Below are positions 22,784-33,332 of a stretch of 64,000 nt of DNA, piece after piece (position 1 is the first letter of the stretch; every line of letters starts with the position of its first letter). The position numbers were made by a program, and so were the translations under genes. The notes beneath the pieces were generated by a model. That model searched no databases and was not told where the DNA came from. It saw only the letters and a list, made by a program, of their open reading frames with translations. This stretch comes from Patellaria atrata CBS 101060 (Eukaryota > Ascomycota > Dothideomycetes > Patellariales > Patellariaceae): NCBI GenBank assembly GCA_010093705.1, contig MU006096.1, positions 49,558 through 113,557 of the forward strand, written 5' to 3'.

Positions 22784-24886
22784 TCAGAATAGACCCAAAG
22801 CCATCACGACGGTGCCACAGAACCACGCGGGCCACCAGACCAACCAGACCACGACCTGGGTCCAGAGCCCGTGGACCTGCCACCCGAAGCTCGCGCGCAG
22901 CAGCACGTCCACCAACGGTGTGTTCCAGTACTTTGTCGCGGCGAAGACGACGCCGGAGGGCGACAGCACGGCGAGGAGGAGCAGTCCGGCCACGCTTAGA
23001 AGCACTCGCATCGCCGAGCTTGAGGGTTGCGATTGCGTCGTTGAGGGGGACGGTCGGCGGATGAAGGTCAGCGGGGCCGCGAGCAAGCCGATGAGGAGGG
23101 AGAGGGAGAAGTTCAGGGTGGCGAGGGCGGAGAGGAAGAGGCCGAGGAAGAGGAGGGAGAAGCATTGGATTAGGACTGTTTCCTGCGTGGTTGGGGGACG
23201 GAAGCGGGAGAGGGCGAAGGCGGTCAGGAGGGGTAGGGCGAGGGAGGATGCGGCGAAGGTTTGGAAGGTTGGGAGGAGAGTCTGGGGTAAGTTAGCTGTG
23301 TACTGATGCGGAGGAAGGGAGTGCGTACGTTTGCGGGGGCGTGGTTGAAGAGGTAGAGGGGGAGTATGCCGAGGAAGTGTGCGGCGCCTACGAAGGCGAG
23401 GGGGAGGAACATTCGTCGTTCTACTACTGAGAATGTGGCTGTGGGTACGAGGGCTGTCATTCCGTTTTGCTTGATTATTGTCATATCGGGTTTGGAGTCG
23501 GGTTTGGAGTCGGTTGAAGCAATCTTCGTGGCCGGTTTTTCTGGTCTTCCACTTTTTATCCATAGACCAATGGACGTGATGGTAAAATTCACAGCGATCA
23601 ACATCGCACTGGGAAGATAGGTACCGATGCTCACGAACCGATTGCTTTGCATCAACAGATAGAAGAAAAAGCTCTGGTGGAGATGTTCCAGGAGGTTGTT
23701 CAGACTGCGGAAAAGTGACTCGACGACACGACCCAGGGACATTTCATCGTGCCAGCCATCCCCAACAGTTTGCAGCGTGATGGCATCAATATGATACGGT
23801 ATAAAGCTACTGTGCGGACCGGAAGCATGGCCCAGACCTTGATTGATCATACCACGAAGCATCGTCTGAAGTCTTTCCTCGTAGCTATCACCGTGTTTCC
23901 ACATGCGCTGGAGGCATGTGCTGATGCCGATCTGTTGACTGGATACAGAAACGGCCGTGTTGATGAGATCAAGGTTGGGTAGCTGTCCGTTAATACCGTC
24001 ATATACGATGTGTATTTTGTCAAACCGATGTCCCCATGGCCCGGCGGGATATTCGATCGCTAGAGCACCCTGAAGTGCACCACTTTTTAGGGGAAGTGAC
24101 TCTACATGTGAAGGGTCATGGGCGTTGTGATACGCGTCGACCCAGGCTTGTGTTCCAGCTGTGCTATCACTCGATATAATGAATATCAAATCTTTAGACC
24201 AAAGGGACCACCCTGGTAATAGTCAGTACTGCTCAAGGTGTAGCATGTAGACCGCGCGAGGGTCTTACGCTTGAAATACCGGGCGAGCGTCAACACAAGT
24301 GCAACGCCACTATGATTGATCTCGCCGTTCATTGTAGTCCATGCCGCGACCAGAGCAATGGCTTCTGTAGCATCTGCTCGCGGTCCTTGTAGGATTGCGT
24401 AAACATTCTCACCCCCCGTTGTCTTTCCAGCAGACTGATATTCATATTTTTGAGTTGCGACTTTCAAGCCCGCTGACTTGAAGATCTCTAACAACTTCTG
24501 GTTTCTCCTACGTCTCGATGTAAGCATGATATATGCTCAATATATAGACCTAAAAGTTCCCTACTCTTCAATTGACTTATCCGCCAACCCGGCTACCTCA
24601 TGTCTATAAGCTCGGAAGATATTGTGCTCACTCCCACCAAAATACGTGTGCACCTGACCTGGGAGCAGCGCATTTTCCGAGACGTAAGTACTCCTCGAAT
24701 ACTCATTCAGAGGCAGTAGGAACAGCCAAACGACGCCGACAATAATGCAGAGCGCGGATAGATAGGGGGGAACCTTGAGCAATCGAGGGTCACGACGTAG
24801 ACCAAGGATAGAAGCTGATCTAATATTAGCATCCCCATGAAATAAAAAACCAATAGATCAACCCTTCACTCACATTGAAGCGACAT
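22784..24886 (-). CDS. GAA1: GPI transamidase component Gaa1
   Basis: Membrane subunit of the ER GPI-transamidase, which joins preassembled GPI anchors to proteins. Exons 24874-24886, 24565-24814, 24269-24507, 23329-24212 and 22784-23281 sum to 1884 nt, 627 aa. An N-terminal membrane anchor (LSALCIIVGVVWLFLLPL) precedes the luminal M28-peptidase-like domain (GPRADATEAIALVAAW; RYFKRWSLWSKDLIFIISSD; GTQAWVDAYH). The segment LNNLLEHLHQSFFFYLL follows, then several C-terminal membrane helices. The first exon has only 13 coding nt (MSLQ). The 5' donor after SIEE is GTAGGG, weaker than its neighbours; the join restores EERNQKLLEIFKSAGLK. It is divergent from RBD2 with 164 bp between the starts. Confidence 0.93.
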
Positions 24887-25050
24887 ATCCTCCTCTCTGC
24901 AATTACCGCATGCCTCGTTGTTAGATTCGTGGTGTCGTATTGTCGTTACTCCACCCTAGCTCTCACCTCCGGCCCAAACTTCTTTCTCGGAGGTTTCGGC
25001 GAAGAGAGAACAACGAAACATCCACACACACGCAGTCACCAAACAAACAA
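24887..25050. promoter_or_regulatory. Compact bidirectional promoter, GAA1 / RBD2
   Basis: Only 164 bp separate the divergent start codons, so the 5' leaders and core promoters must overlap or abut. Confidence 0.55.
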
Positions 25051-26106
25051 ATGGCTTCGAGTTTCCCGTTCAACCCAACGCGTCTTCGCTCCTACATCCT
25101 GCGTCTCCCGCTCGCCACGCGCCTCCTCCTCGCCGCAACGGTCGCGCTCTATCTCGCGAGCATCCCGATCCCATGGCTCCGCGACTGGGCCTCGCTGGTG
25201 CCGAGTAAGATAAACCTGAGCTCTCGTAAGTCACATTTCCCGTCTCCTAAATCCACATTCCCCGAAAGAATCCTAAGAACTGAAAAATACCATCTACTTT
25301 CCCCACGCCTACCAACATCAAAGGAGAGACAGATCCGCTAACCACAACTCCCAGTATACCGCCTAAACACCTACCCCCTCATGCACCTCTCCCTCACGCA
25401 CCTCCTCCTCAACATCCTAGCCCTAACCCCCCTCCTCGAGCGTTTCGAAGCCGAAAACGGCACGCTCGTAACCCTCCTCCTCTTCACGGGGCGTACGTAC
25501 CCCCAAAAACCCCCTCTCCCAAAAACCCCCATACAAACCCCCCCTCCCCCCCTTTAAAAATCCCCCCAAACTAACAAAACCCCAGCATTCGGCCTCCTCC
25601 CCGGCCTCCTCTACACCCTCCTCACGACCCTTCTCCGCACCAACACTCCCGTCCTCGGCTCCAGCATCTTCACCTTCCTGCTCCTCAGTTCCGAATCCAT
25701 AAAAGCCTCCCACACGCACCCCATCCTCCGCCTTTCCCTTCCCCCCAGTTTAACCCCCTCCAACCCGCGGACCCTGCACATCCCAACCCCCCTAATGCCC
25801 CTCGCCCCCCTCTTCCTCACCGCCCTGCTAATCCCCCACACCTCCCTCTTAGGCCACGCCTGCGGCTGCGCGATCGGGTACCTCTGGGGTCTGGGCTGGA
25901 TCCGGTTCCTGGCACCCCCGGAACGGGTTCTAAGGTGGGTAGAAGGGAAATTGAACCTCTTGGGACGGTTGCCGCATTATGTGAGCGTGGATCAGAAGAC
26001 GTACGGGCGGTATGGGGTCCTACCCACGAGTTTGGATAGGTTGGAGCGGGGAGGGGTCCAGGGGACGCCGGTAGGGGGTGGTGTGGGTGTGAGGTTGGGG
26101 CCGTGA
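25051..26106 (+). CDS. RBD2: Rhomboid-family intramembrane protease Rbd2
   Basis: Golgi-type rhomboid serine protease with six membrane helices. In fungi Rbd2 homologues act in the sterol-response (SREBP) pathway. Exons 25051-25225, 25355-25492 and 25586-26106 give 834 nt, 277 aa. Visible features are helix 1 LLLAATVALYLASIPI, the L1 loop motif YPLMHLSLTHLLLNILAL, the catalytic-serine loop VLGSSIFTFLLLSSE (GxS) and the catalytic-histidine helix LLGHACGCAIGYLWG. A basic, glycine-rich cytosolic tail ends GVGVRLGP. The introns are unusually C-rich. The start at MASSFPFNPTRLRSY matches the family. Confidence 0.9.
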
Positions 26107-26677
26107 GTGAAGTGGGTGATTGGATCGCGTGGGAAGATTGGTGGTTGTCGCGGAATTAGAGGGGGGGGGAGGGGGGGGAAGTGATGTCGGGTTGTGTGAT
26201 GTGGACGCGATGGGGAGAGGTTAAAGCGGGAAGAGGGGAACTGGATATATTGGAGCGAAGCGGGTCCCGAACGTGGGATGGGTCATCGCGAGATTTCTCA
26301 TATATATGTAGCATCTACACCGGCGTCGAAAGAGTCTTACTTATTTCATAAGTTCATAAAGCGCATTTGATAGACCGATTAGCCGAATCAAAACGGTTGG
26401 GCTTGCTCTTGAGCAAAGAATCAAGTTTATATCCACGTTACATAGAGAGACTTATACCACCAGGTAGATAACAGACAAAAAAAAATAAATCTGCATTTAA
26501 CTTCAAAGAGCTATTGAAACAGTACATACAGGCGTGCTCCACGCATCATCAACATCATTGATCGAGTTTCCCTCCCTCATCTTCGCGTCTCAAGTTCATC
26601 TTCTCCATTTAATCAAGCGTTCATTTCACCTCCCACAAGATAAGAATTGGAAAATCCTATTAACATTCCAAAAACGA
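26107..26677. other. Convergent 3' region RBD2 / aconitase
   Basis: A 571-bp spacer between convergent stops. It contains two G runs (nine G at 26161-26169 and eight G at 26171-26178) just beyond the RBD2 stop, otherwise nothing recognised. Confidence 0.5.
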
Positions 26678-29190
26678 CTACTGTTTATTCTTCTTCGCCG
26701 CCTTCGCCATTGTGTTTAGTGCACTTCCATTCTTGAACCATTCGATTTGGCCCTCGTTGAAGGTCTGGTTCAGCTCGACTTCAAATGTCTCGCCGTTCTT
26801 GGGATGTACACGGAGGGTCATTGGTTTGCCGACTGCAAGTTGTGTGCACAATAGATCGACTTTATCGTCGGGTTGAATTTTGTCGTAGTCTTCGGGGTTG
26901 GCGAAAGTAAGGGGAAGCATACCCTGCTTTTTCAAGTTGGTTTCGTGCTATCGTGCTCATTAGCTTATACTTCGAAATCTATAGTTTCTTTATGGAACAC
27001 TTACAATACGAGCGAAGGATCGAGTAATGATAGCTAGGCCACCAAGATGTCTTGGTTCCAATGCAGCGTGTTCACGGGATGAACCTTCTCCGTAATTCCA
27101 GTCACCGATGACGACCCATTTGATACCTTTTTTCTTATAGTCACGGGCGGTAGCTGGGACTGCATCCCATTCGCCAGTAGTGACGTTGAGGATCTTGTTG
27201 GCCTCACCATTTGCAGAGTTGATAGCACCGATAAGCATGTTGTTGGAGATGTTATCAAGATGACCGCGGTATTTCAACCATGGACCAGCCACTACAATAG
27301 CGTTAATCATGGACTAAACACATCGATCATAATAGCACTTACTGGAGATGTGATCGGTAGTAGTCTTTCCTTGAGCTTTGATGAGGATGGGGATGTCGGT
27401 AGCATCCTTGCCATCCCATGGCTCGAATGGTTCAAGGATTTGAAGACGATCTGAAGTAGGAGAGACGGCGACTTGAACGGTAGAACCATCCTCAGGCGGC
27501 GCTTGGTATGTATCCATTCCGGGGTCGAAGCCGTTCGCAGGGAGACCCTCACCAGTTGGCTCCTTGAGCTTGAATTCCTTACCATCCTTGCCCTTTAATG
27601 TGTCAGTCAAGGGGTTGAATTTCAGGGTACCAGCAATAGTCATGGCAACAACGAGATCAGGAGAAGTTACGAAGGCGTGGGTCGCCGGGTTAGCGTCGTT
27701 ACGACCTGTGAAGTTACGGTTGTAGGATGAGATGATGGAGTTAGCTTCACCCTTCTTCACATCTTTACGGTCCCATTGACCAATGCATGGACCACAAGCA
27801 TTGGCCAGAACCATGCCACCGAACTCTTCGAAGGTCTTCAGTTGACCATCTCGTTCAATCGTGGCACGGATCTGTTCGGAGCCAGGAGTGACGGTGAACA
27901 TAGATTTCGCCTTAACACCATGAGACATAGCATCAACAGCGATGGATGCAGCACGGGACATATCCTCGTAGGAGGAGTTGGTGCAAGAACCGATCAAGCC
28001 AACCTTGAGCTCCTCGGGCCACTTGTTAGCATCAACCGCCTCTTTGAATTTACTGATTGGGGTAGCAAGGTCGGGGGTGAAAGGTCCATTGATGTGTGGT
28101 TCGAGCTCGGACAAGTTGATCTCAATCAACTCATCGTACTCGGCGCCTTTGTCTTCCTTGAGCTCTGCAGCATATTCACGAGCGAAATCACCGATCGGCT
28201 GGCGCTTAGTTGCCTTCAAGTAGTCATACATACGGTCATTGAATGGGAAAATGGAAGTTGTAGCACCGATTTCAGCACCCATGTTACAGATGGTACCCAT
28301 TCCAGTGCAAGAAAGGGTTTCGGTACCCGGGCCATGGTACTCAATGATAGCTCCAGTACCTCCCTTAACGGTAAGAATACCTGCCACCTTGAGGATAATA
28401 TCTAGAAGTTTGTTAGAAAATCGATTCCTACATGGAACGATCCAACATAGAAAACATGGGGGCTTTTGGAAAACTTACCCTTCGGTGCCGTCCAGCCGGA
28501 CATCTTGCCTGTGAGCCTAACACCAATCATCTTTGGTGCTTTCAACTCCCATGGAAGGTTAGCCATGACATCGACGGCATCAGCACCGCCAACACCGATT
28601 GCAACCATCCCCAGACCTCCAGCATTGGGGGTATGGGAGTCAGTGCCGATCAGCAGAGCACCGGGGAATGCATAGTTCTCTAGAATGATCTGATGGATGA
28701 TACCGGACCCGGGCTTCCAGAAACCAATGTTGTACTTGGCGCAGGAAGTTGACAGGAAGTCATAGACCTCTTTGTTGATATCCTGGGCGCGAGCCAAATC
28801 CTTCTCGCCGCCGATTTGTGCCTCGATAAGATGGTCGCAATGGACGGTGGTGGGGGTTGCGACTGAAGGCAAACCAGCAGACATGAACTGCAAGATTGCC
28901 ATCTGAGCGGTAGCATCCTGACAAGCTACTCGATCCGGTCGAAGCTTGAGATAGGACTTTCCCCGCTCGATCTCTTGACCATGAGGATCGTCGAGATGGG
29001 AGTACAGGATCTTTTCGGCGTGGGTCAATGGACGATTGAGTCTCTGGCGGACGATGTTAAGGTTCTCGTTCATCTTTGCGTAGTTGATGAAGTTTCCCTT
29101 TTCCCAATTGTTCATCTCAACCTTCTTGGAGAGGGGAGCATCGGAAACGGTGGCCAGGCCACGACGGGCCAGACGCGCGAACCTCTGCAT
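26678..29190 (-). CDS. ACO1: Mitochondrial aconitate hydratase (aconitase)
   Basis: Fe-S enzyme of the TCA cycle, converting citrate to isocitrate in the mitochondrial matrix. In fungi it can also serve in mtDNA maintenance. Exons 28479-29190, 27343-28401, 27005-27291 and 26678-26947 total 2328 nt, 775 aa. The presequence is [15 protein letters not shown]. The substrate/Fe-S signature is [20 protein letters not shown]. Cluster cysteines are in [14 protein letters not shown] and [11 protein letters not shown]. The swivel domain carries [20 protein letters not shown] and [19 protein letters not shown]. All expected motifs are present. A (GA)n tract lies in the 5' leader. Confidence 0.97.
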
Positions 29191-29302
29191 TGTGAAGGAT
29201 GGTTGAAGTACACAATATTAGCAGAGGAAAAGGCTGAAGTTGATGAGGAGGAAGGGAGGAGGGGAGATTTGTAGATGGGGAGATTGAGGTGGAAGATGTT
29301 AT

Positions 29303-29326
<24 letters not shown>
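29303..29326. repeat. (AG)12 microsatellite in the aconitase 5' leader
   Basis: Twelve uninterrupted AG dinucleotides (CT on the aconitase coding strand), about 115 bp upstream of the aconitase start. CT-rich tracts near fungal start sites are common in strongly expressed genes. Confidence 0.95.
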
Positions 29327-29333
<7 letters not shown>

Positions 29334-30197
29334 GCGGAGAATGACAAGGACTTGGGAGGTGGTAGGTGAGAACGTCAGAGGATGAAGAGCTTCGGCGGTC
29401 GAGATAATAGACGGAATGTGATTGGACCAATTCCCTCGGCTACGCAAAAGCAACAAAACTTCTTCAAAAGATCCGCAAGAGCTTCGATTCTATATCCAAA
29501 CTACTTTAGAAATAGTCAAATGTGACTTGGAAATGCCAATTATTGAAAGCTAACTATGCAGAAGAGCTTTCGAGTCCCTCGGTGTCTACTACAACCAACT
29601 TATTTTCCCCCAAACTGCGGCATATCTTTCCCGTTAGACCGTTAAGCACGTGCCTTAATCATGGTCCGGAGATCAAGAAAAGAAAATTCGTTTGGATATT
29701 TGTTAATTAGCTAATCAATCAATTTGCTTCCTGAAAGATGGCTGAACATTTTGAGATAATTGCGCCATTTTACTATGTCTAAAGAAAGAAAGCATCACTT
29801 TTCGAAGTGGCAGATTCACCTTGATACAAATATGTCAACGGCCGAACGGGTGAGTTACGGGTGGCTTGTACGTTCGGGTACATTGGAAGTACCTGTACAT
29901 CTGATATACATCTGCCTGACAGTGCTCCGTACAGCACTGTAGCCGGGAGCTGCGGATGTACTGTGCAGGTACCCAGTACCAAAGCGGTCTTGTTCACCGC
30001 CCAACCCAACCTAGATCTTAAAGGTGGCAGAAACCTAACTGACCCCGCAAAGGTGCGGGCACCGGATGGGGTGACAGGACTGCCCAAGTTTGGTGGCATT
30101 CTAGGTGAGAAGAGCCTGAACTTCGGGTGCTTTCCACCCATAACTCCCTCCGAGCCTTTGGCGGTGATGGTGAAAGTTCTGACAATATCTGAGCTTC

Positions 30198-30260
30198 CCT
30201 TATGATAACGAAATATTACCTTATGATAATGAAACATTACCTTATGGTAATGAAACATAC
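30198..30260. repeat. 21-bp tandem repeat, three copies
   Basis: Three adjacent copies of a unit beginning CCTTATGATAA and ending ATTA/ATA, with 3-5 differences between copies. It lies about 320 bp upstream of BUD20. Function unknown. Confidence 0.85.
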
Positions 30261-30582
30261 CTCCCATCTTGCATAAACAGTGTGTCTATAGCTCTACCTT
30301 ACGTAAAGGTCTGATCTGGTATGTTTAACAGAGCCAAATCCTCCATGTGATCTCTATAACGCTATTGAGACAACTCCCGGTCGAACAGCGGAGACCTAGG
30401 GGTATACGGTATGCGAGGCCTCAAGAATGGGAGACGCTGGGAGCAAGCTGTGGGAGCATACCAGTTCCGGCCTTTCTACGGCCGAAATTTTGTTACTCTC
30501 AGAATTTCCATTCCGCACCAAAAAGCGTTCCGACAACTCACATACCTTGCCTAAGGTCCTACTCTCCAACTATCTAGCAGTT

Positions 30583-31025
30583 ATGCCTGCCATACGCGGC
30601 GCAGACTCCAGGAAGAAGACAAGGCGCTATACCCGCGACCTCGACCAGATCCACGCCGACCTATATTCCGAAAGACATTTGGCCCAGTACCAGGAGACGA
30701 AAGCCCCAGAAGACCTCCCTGCGCTGGGAGAGTTTTACTGCAAAGAATGCGCGAAATGGTTTGAAAGTGAATCAAACTTCACCGCACACCACAAAGGAAA
30801 ACCTCATAAGAGAAGGTAATACGAGAGATGCAGCGATTTGTGGAACCTTTGGATGCTAACGTGGCAATCAGAGTGAAACAGCTTCGAGAGCAACCCTATT
30901 CACAAAAAGAAGCCGAAGAAGCTGTTGGACTACGTACGGATAATGGTATAATAACGAGAAAAAAGCAGGAGGACTTGGACCTCGCTGCTGTGGTCGACAA
31001 GATTGCGGTTGGTGATATGGCATAA
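30583..31025 (+). CDS. BUD20: Ribosome-biogenesis zinc-finger protein Bud20 (ZNF593 family)
   Basis: Small nuclear shuttling factor that joins late pre-60S particles and helps their export. Exons 30583-30815 and 30872-31025 give 387 nt, 128 aa. A basic N-terminus (RKKTRRYTRDLDQIHADL) precedes a single U1/JAZ-type C2H2 finger, YCKECAKWFESESNFTAHHK. The conserved GKPHKRRVKQLREQPYSQKEAEEAVGL spans the intron and ends near the C-terminus. The frame is open upstream to 30427, but homology begins at MPAIRGADSRKK, so that start was chosen. Confidence 0.93.
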
Positions 31026-31544
31026 ACTGAACACCCCCGAAAAGTCCTTTTGCAAAGCATTGGGTGGCGTAATATGAATTAAGGAATCGACGGATTCAGC
31101 GTATAGATTTTGTACAAGCATCTGCGGCGTTATGGAAGATACCAAAGATGTGTTGGAATTTCGACGATGGGAATATGGAAAATGGAATTGCTTGGCGAAG
31201 ACGAGCTTATTGAGACCTCTGAAAAATCCAACATGATCCAAAAGTGCAAACAATAAACTCCTCACGCCTTCATTTAGTTGACAATCCGTGAAGGTTTCAC
31301 AATTGGTCAGATCTGAGGCTATGTGGCAAACAATGCAGCCTAGGTAGCTATTGAAACACCAAACTTCTCTCTACCTACCTCCCTCAACCACTGCCTAAAG
31401 ATGCCTGAAAACACCTCTAACATAAATTCAGACGAGAGAATCAGAGCGGAACTCATTGAACAAGTGACATAACCAGCCATCCGAGCATATTCCACCCCAC
31501 CAATTCCAAATACAAGTATCAACCTTCAAAAACCTTCAAAGACA
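31026..31544. other. Intergenic BUD20 to MOG1
   Basis: A 519-bp spacer between two plus-strand genes, holding the BUD20 3' UTR and the MOG1 promoter. Short minus-strand frames here have no support. Confidence 0.45.
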
Positions 31545-32295
31545 ATGACTTCATTCAAGAAATGCGAACTCTTCGGCGGAGCTATAACCGTCGACCTCCC
31601 CGCCACATTCGGAGACGTCAGGTAACTTCCCTCTTTCTCTCCCTCACAACACCCGAATAAAATCCCAACCGTACTAACAAAACTCCACAGCAACATCCGC
31701 CAAGTCCCCGACAACCAAGAAGTCTACCTCGACTCCGACGGCTTCACCAGTGTCATCGTGGACATCACGCAGCGCGTCGAAGGCGAGCACGCCCCCACGG
31801 ACGTTGAAGCCCTCCTCTTCCACTTCAAGGACATCGTCTCCGGCACCTCGGACGTGGTGAGGAAGTATGAGCCGGGCACCGGGTCTTTGGAGAAGATGCC
31901 GTGAGTGCTCCTTCCCCTTTGTCCTTCACCCTTAAGACCTCACCATCATAATTGCACCCTTGTCATACACAAATCCACTAATCCGTCCCCCCTCTAGGAC
32001 GCACCCACTCCACACCCTCCGCGCGCACATGATCCCCTCCCCCTCTCCCTCCCCACGGCGCCCCGAAACCCCCGACATCACCGTGATCCTGGTTCTTCTC
32101 CTTCGCCTGCCGGAGCAGAAAACAGACATCGTGATCAGCGTCAACGTGCCGTATATCCCGGGCCACTACGTCCCCGCGGAGGTGGATCTGGAGGCGGGAC
32201 GGGGCGGTCCGTTACTAGAGAGAGGGTTGGCGGTAGTGGAGAGGGTTAGGGGGAGCTTTGAGGTACGGGATTGGGGGCTTTTTGTTGAGGAGTGA
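31545..32295 (+). CDS. MOG1: Ran-binding nuclear import factor Mog1 (RANGRF)
   Basis: Mog1 binds Ran/Gsp1 in the nucleus and promotes nucleotide release, supporting nuclear protein import. Exons 31545-31621, 31691-31900 and 31998-32295 give 585 nt, 194 aa. The N-terminus KKCELFGGAITVDLPATFGDVSNIRQVPDNQEVYLD is the family signature (exon 1/2 junction inside GDV/SNIRQ). It is followed by DVEALLFHFKDI and, near the C-terminus, DIVISVNVPY. The middle stretch PSPSPSPRRPETPD is a Pro/Ser-rich insertion. Confidence 0.9.
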
Positions 32296-32429
32296 GGGAT
32301 GGGGAGGGGTGGGGTTACGAAGGGTTCTGGATTCGGGATATATAATGAGATGTCACGAAGATAGACTGCTAGATTATGAGTGAGGGCAGGAAGAATGCCT
32401 TGGTCATTTTTTTTTATTACGAGATAGAT

Positions 32430-32645
32430 CTACGACATTGAAAATCCAACAGTTACAGAGGCAATCATTCGGGTTGGAGGACTCCTCGAATGCGGTTTGA
32501 AAAAGCCGTGGATGGGGTCGGGGCCGTCGAAGTCGAAGGATTGGAGGAAGTTGTCTTTGTTGATTTCGGTTACGAGGCTGTATTGGGATGCGATGGTATG
32601 TGATATCAGTGCGACCAGCGCGAAAATGTAGTGGAAGTACCTCAT
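32430..32645 (-). pseudogene. Truncated secreted GH16-like glycosidase start
   Basis: A 71-codon frame. The signal peptide is MRYFHYIFALVALISHTIAS, followed by QYSLVTEINKDNFLQSFDF and GPDPIHGFF, which resembles the mature N-terminus of fungal GH16 endo-beta-glucanases (YSL...NFF..FDFF...DPTHGFV). After that the frame turns to unrelated residues and stops. No catalytic ExDxxE segment is found nearby on this strand. It is either a broken 5' remnant or a small secreted protein that captured such a start. The GH16 reading rests on about 35 residues recalled from memory. Confidence 0.5.
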
Positions 32646-33332
32646 TGTGAAAAGGTTATGGAGCGATAATCCAATTTTCATTTATATCGAGCGTGTGAGG
32701 TCAAATCGATATTGCGACTAACAATCGATGAGAGGTTTTCCTCGTCCTTAAAAACGAGTCTCCACCAGACGGTATATACAACAATGTGCCATTCTAACAA
32801 CACCTTTGTACTTACATCCTTCTTTGTGATGGGTGAGAAGCCAAGTCCTCCGACAAAGAAATGAAGATGGGGATAGAAATTAGAAAGGAGACAATGGTTT
32901 GAACAAAGATTTTGACTGAGATATAGATTTAGTGGGAACATAGAGAGGTTATCTTCATAGGATTTTAGGAACAGAGCATGTAGACGGTAATATCACGTAA
33001 CTGATTGTTTGAAAGATTGGTCCTAATAGACATCTAAAACACTTGCTTGGTTAAGCTCCAAGCCCAGAACACCCACGATTACCACCGGGAAATTAGTGTA
33101 AAAAAGCATGTTACAATGAACAACTGGAATCCAGAATGGAAGTCCAACCCCTAGATGTAAGATCCCATCATGAAGATCATTAACAAAACATCAACATGAT
33201 CTGACATTAGGAGTTAAAAGAGGGAATGAAAGACAAGAGAGAGGAATTGCCTGAATGCAGCTATAACTGAAAATGTGCTGCTGATGGGACATATTGCCGG
33301 CCCCCTGAAAACAAAACTCCTTTGCCAAGCGT
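32646..33332. other. Intergenic between GH16-like relic and VTS1 3' end
   Basis: A 687-bp spacer. It holds the VTS1 3' UTR and the upstream side of the relic; nothing else was recognised. Confidence 0.45.

Larger units (their letters stand above)
29191..30582. other. 1.4-kb intergenic region between ACO1 and BUD20 starts
   Basis: Divergent upstream region of aconitase (minus) and BUD20 (plus). It holds the (AG)n tract at 29303-29326 and a 21-bp triplicate at 30198-30260. A GC-richer patch at 29850-30180 contains a hairpin (ACAGTGCT...AGCACTGT near 29922-29941). A minus-strand frame at 29779-30267 has no recognisable domain and consists partly of the translated 21-bp repeat. Confidence 0.45.

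Noticed and set aside
22812-23306. Arg/Glu-rich 164-codon frame opposite GAA1
   Set aside because: Low-complexity antisense of the membrane-helix exon.
27776-28405. 209-codon plus-strand frame inside aconitase
   Set aside because: Antisense shadow of a conserved exon; the minus-strand reading has all aconitase motifs.
29779-30267. 162-codon minus-strand frame between ACO1 and BUD20
   Set aside because: Starts inside the translated 21-bp repeat and shows no domain or splice support.
32646-32941. Minus-strand 87-codon frame 32678-32941 as a 5' exon of the GH16-like gene
   Set aside because: No signal or domain, and no splice pair links it to the signal-peptide exon.
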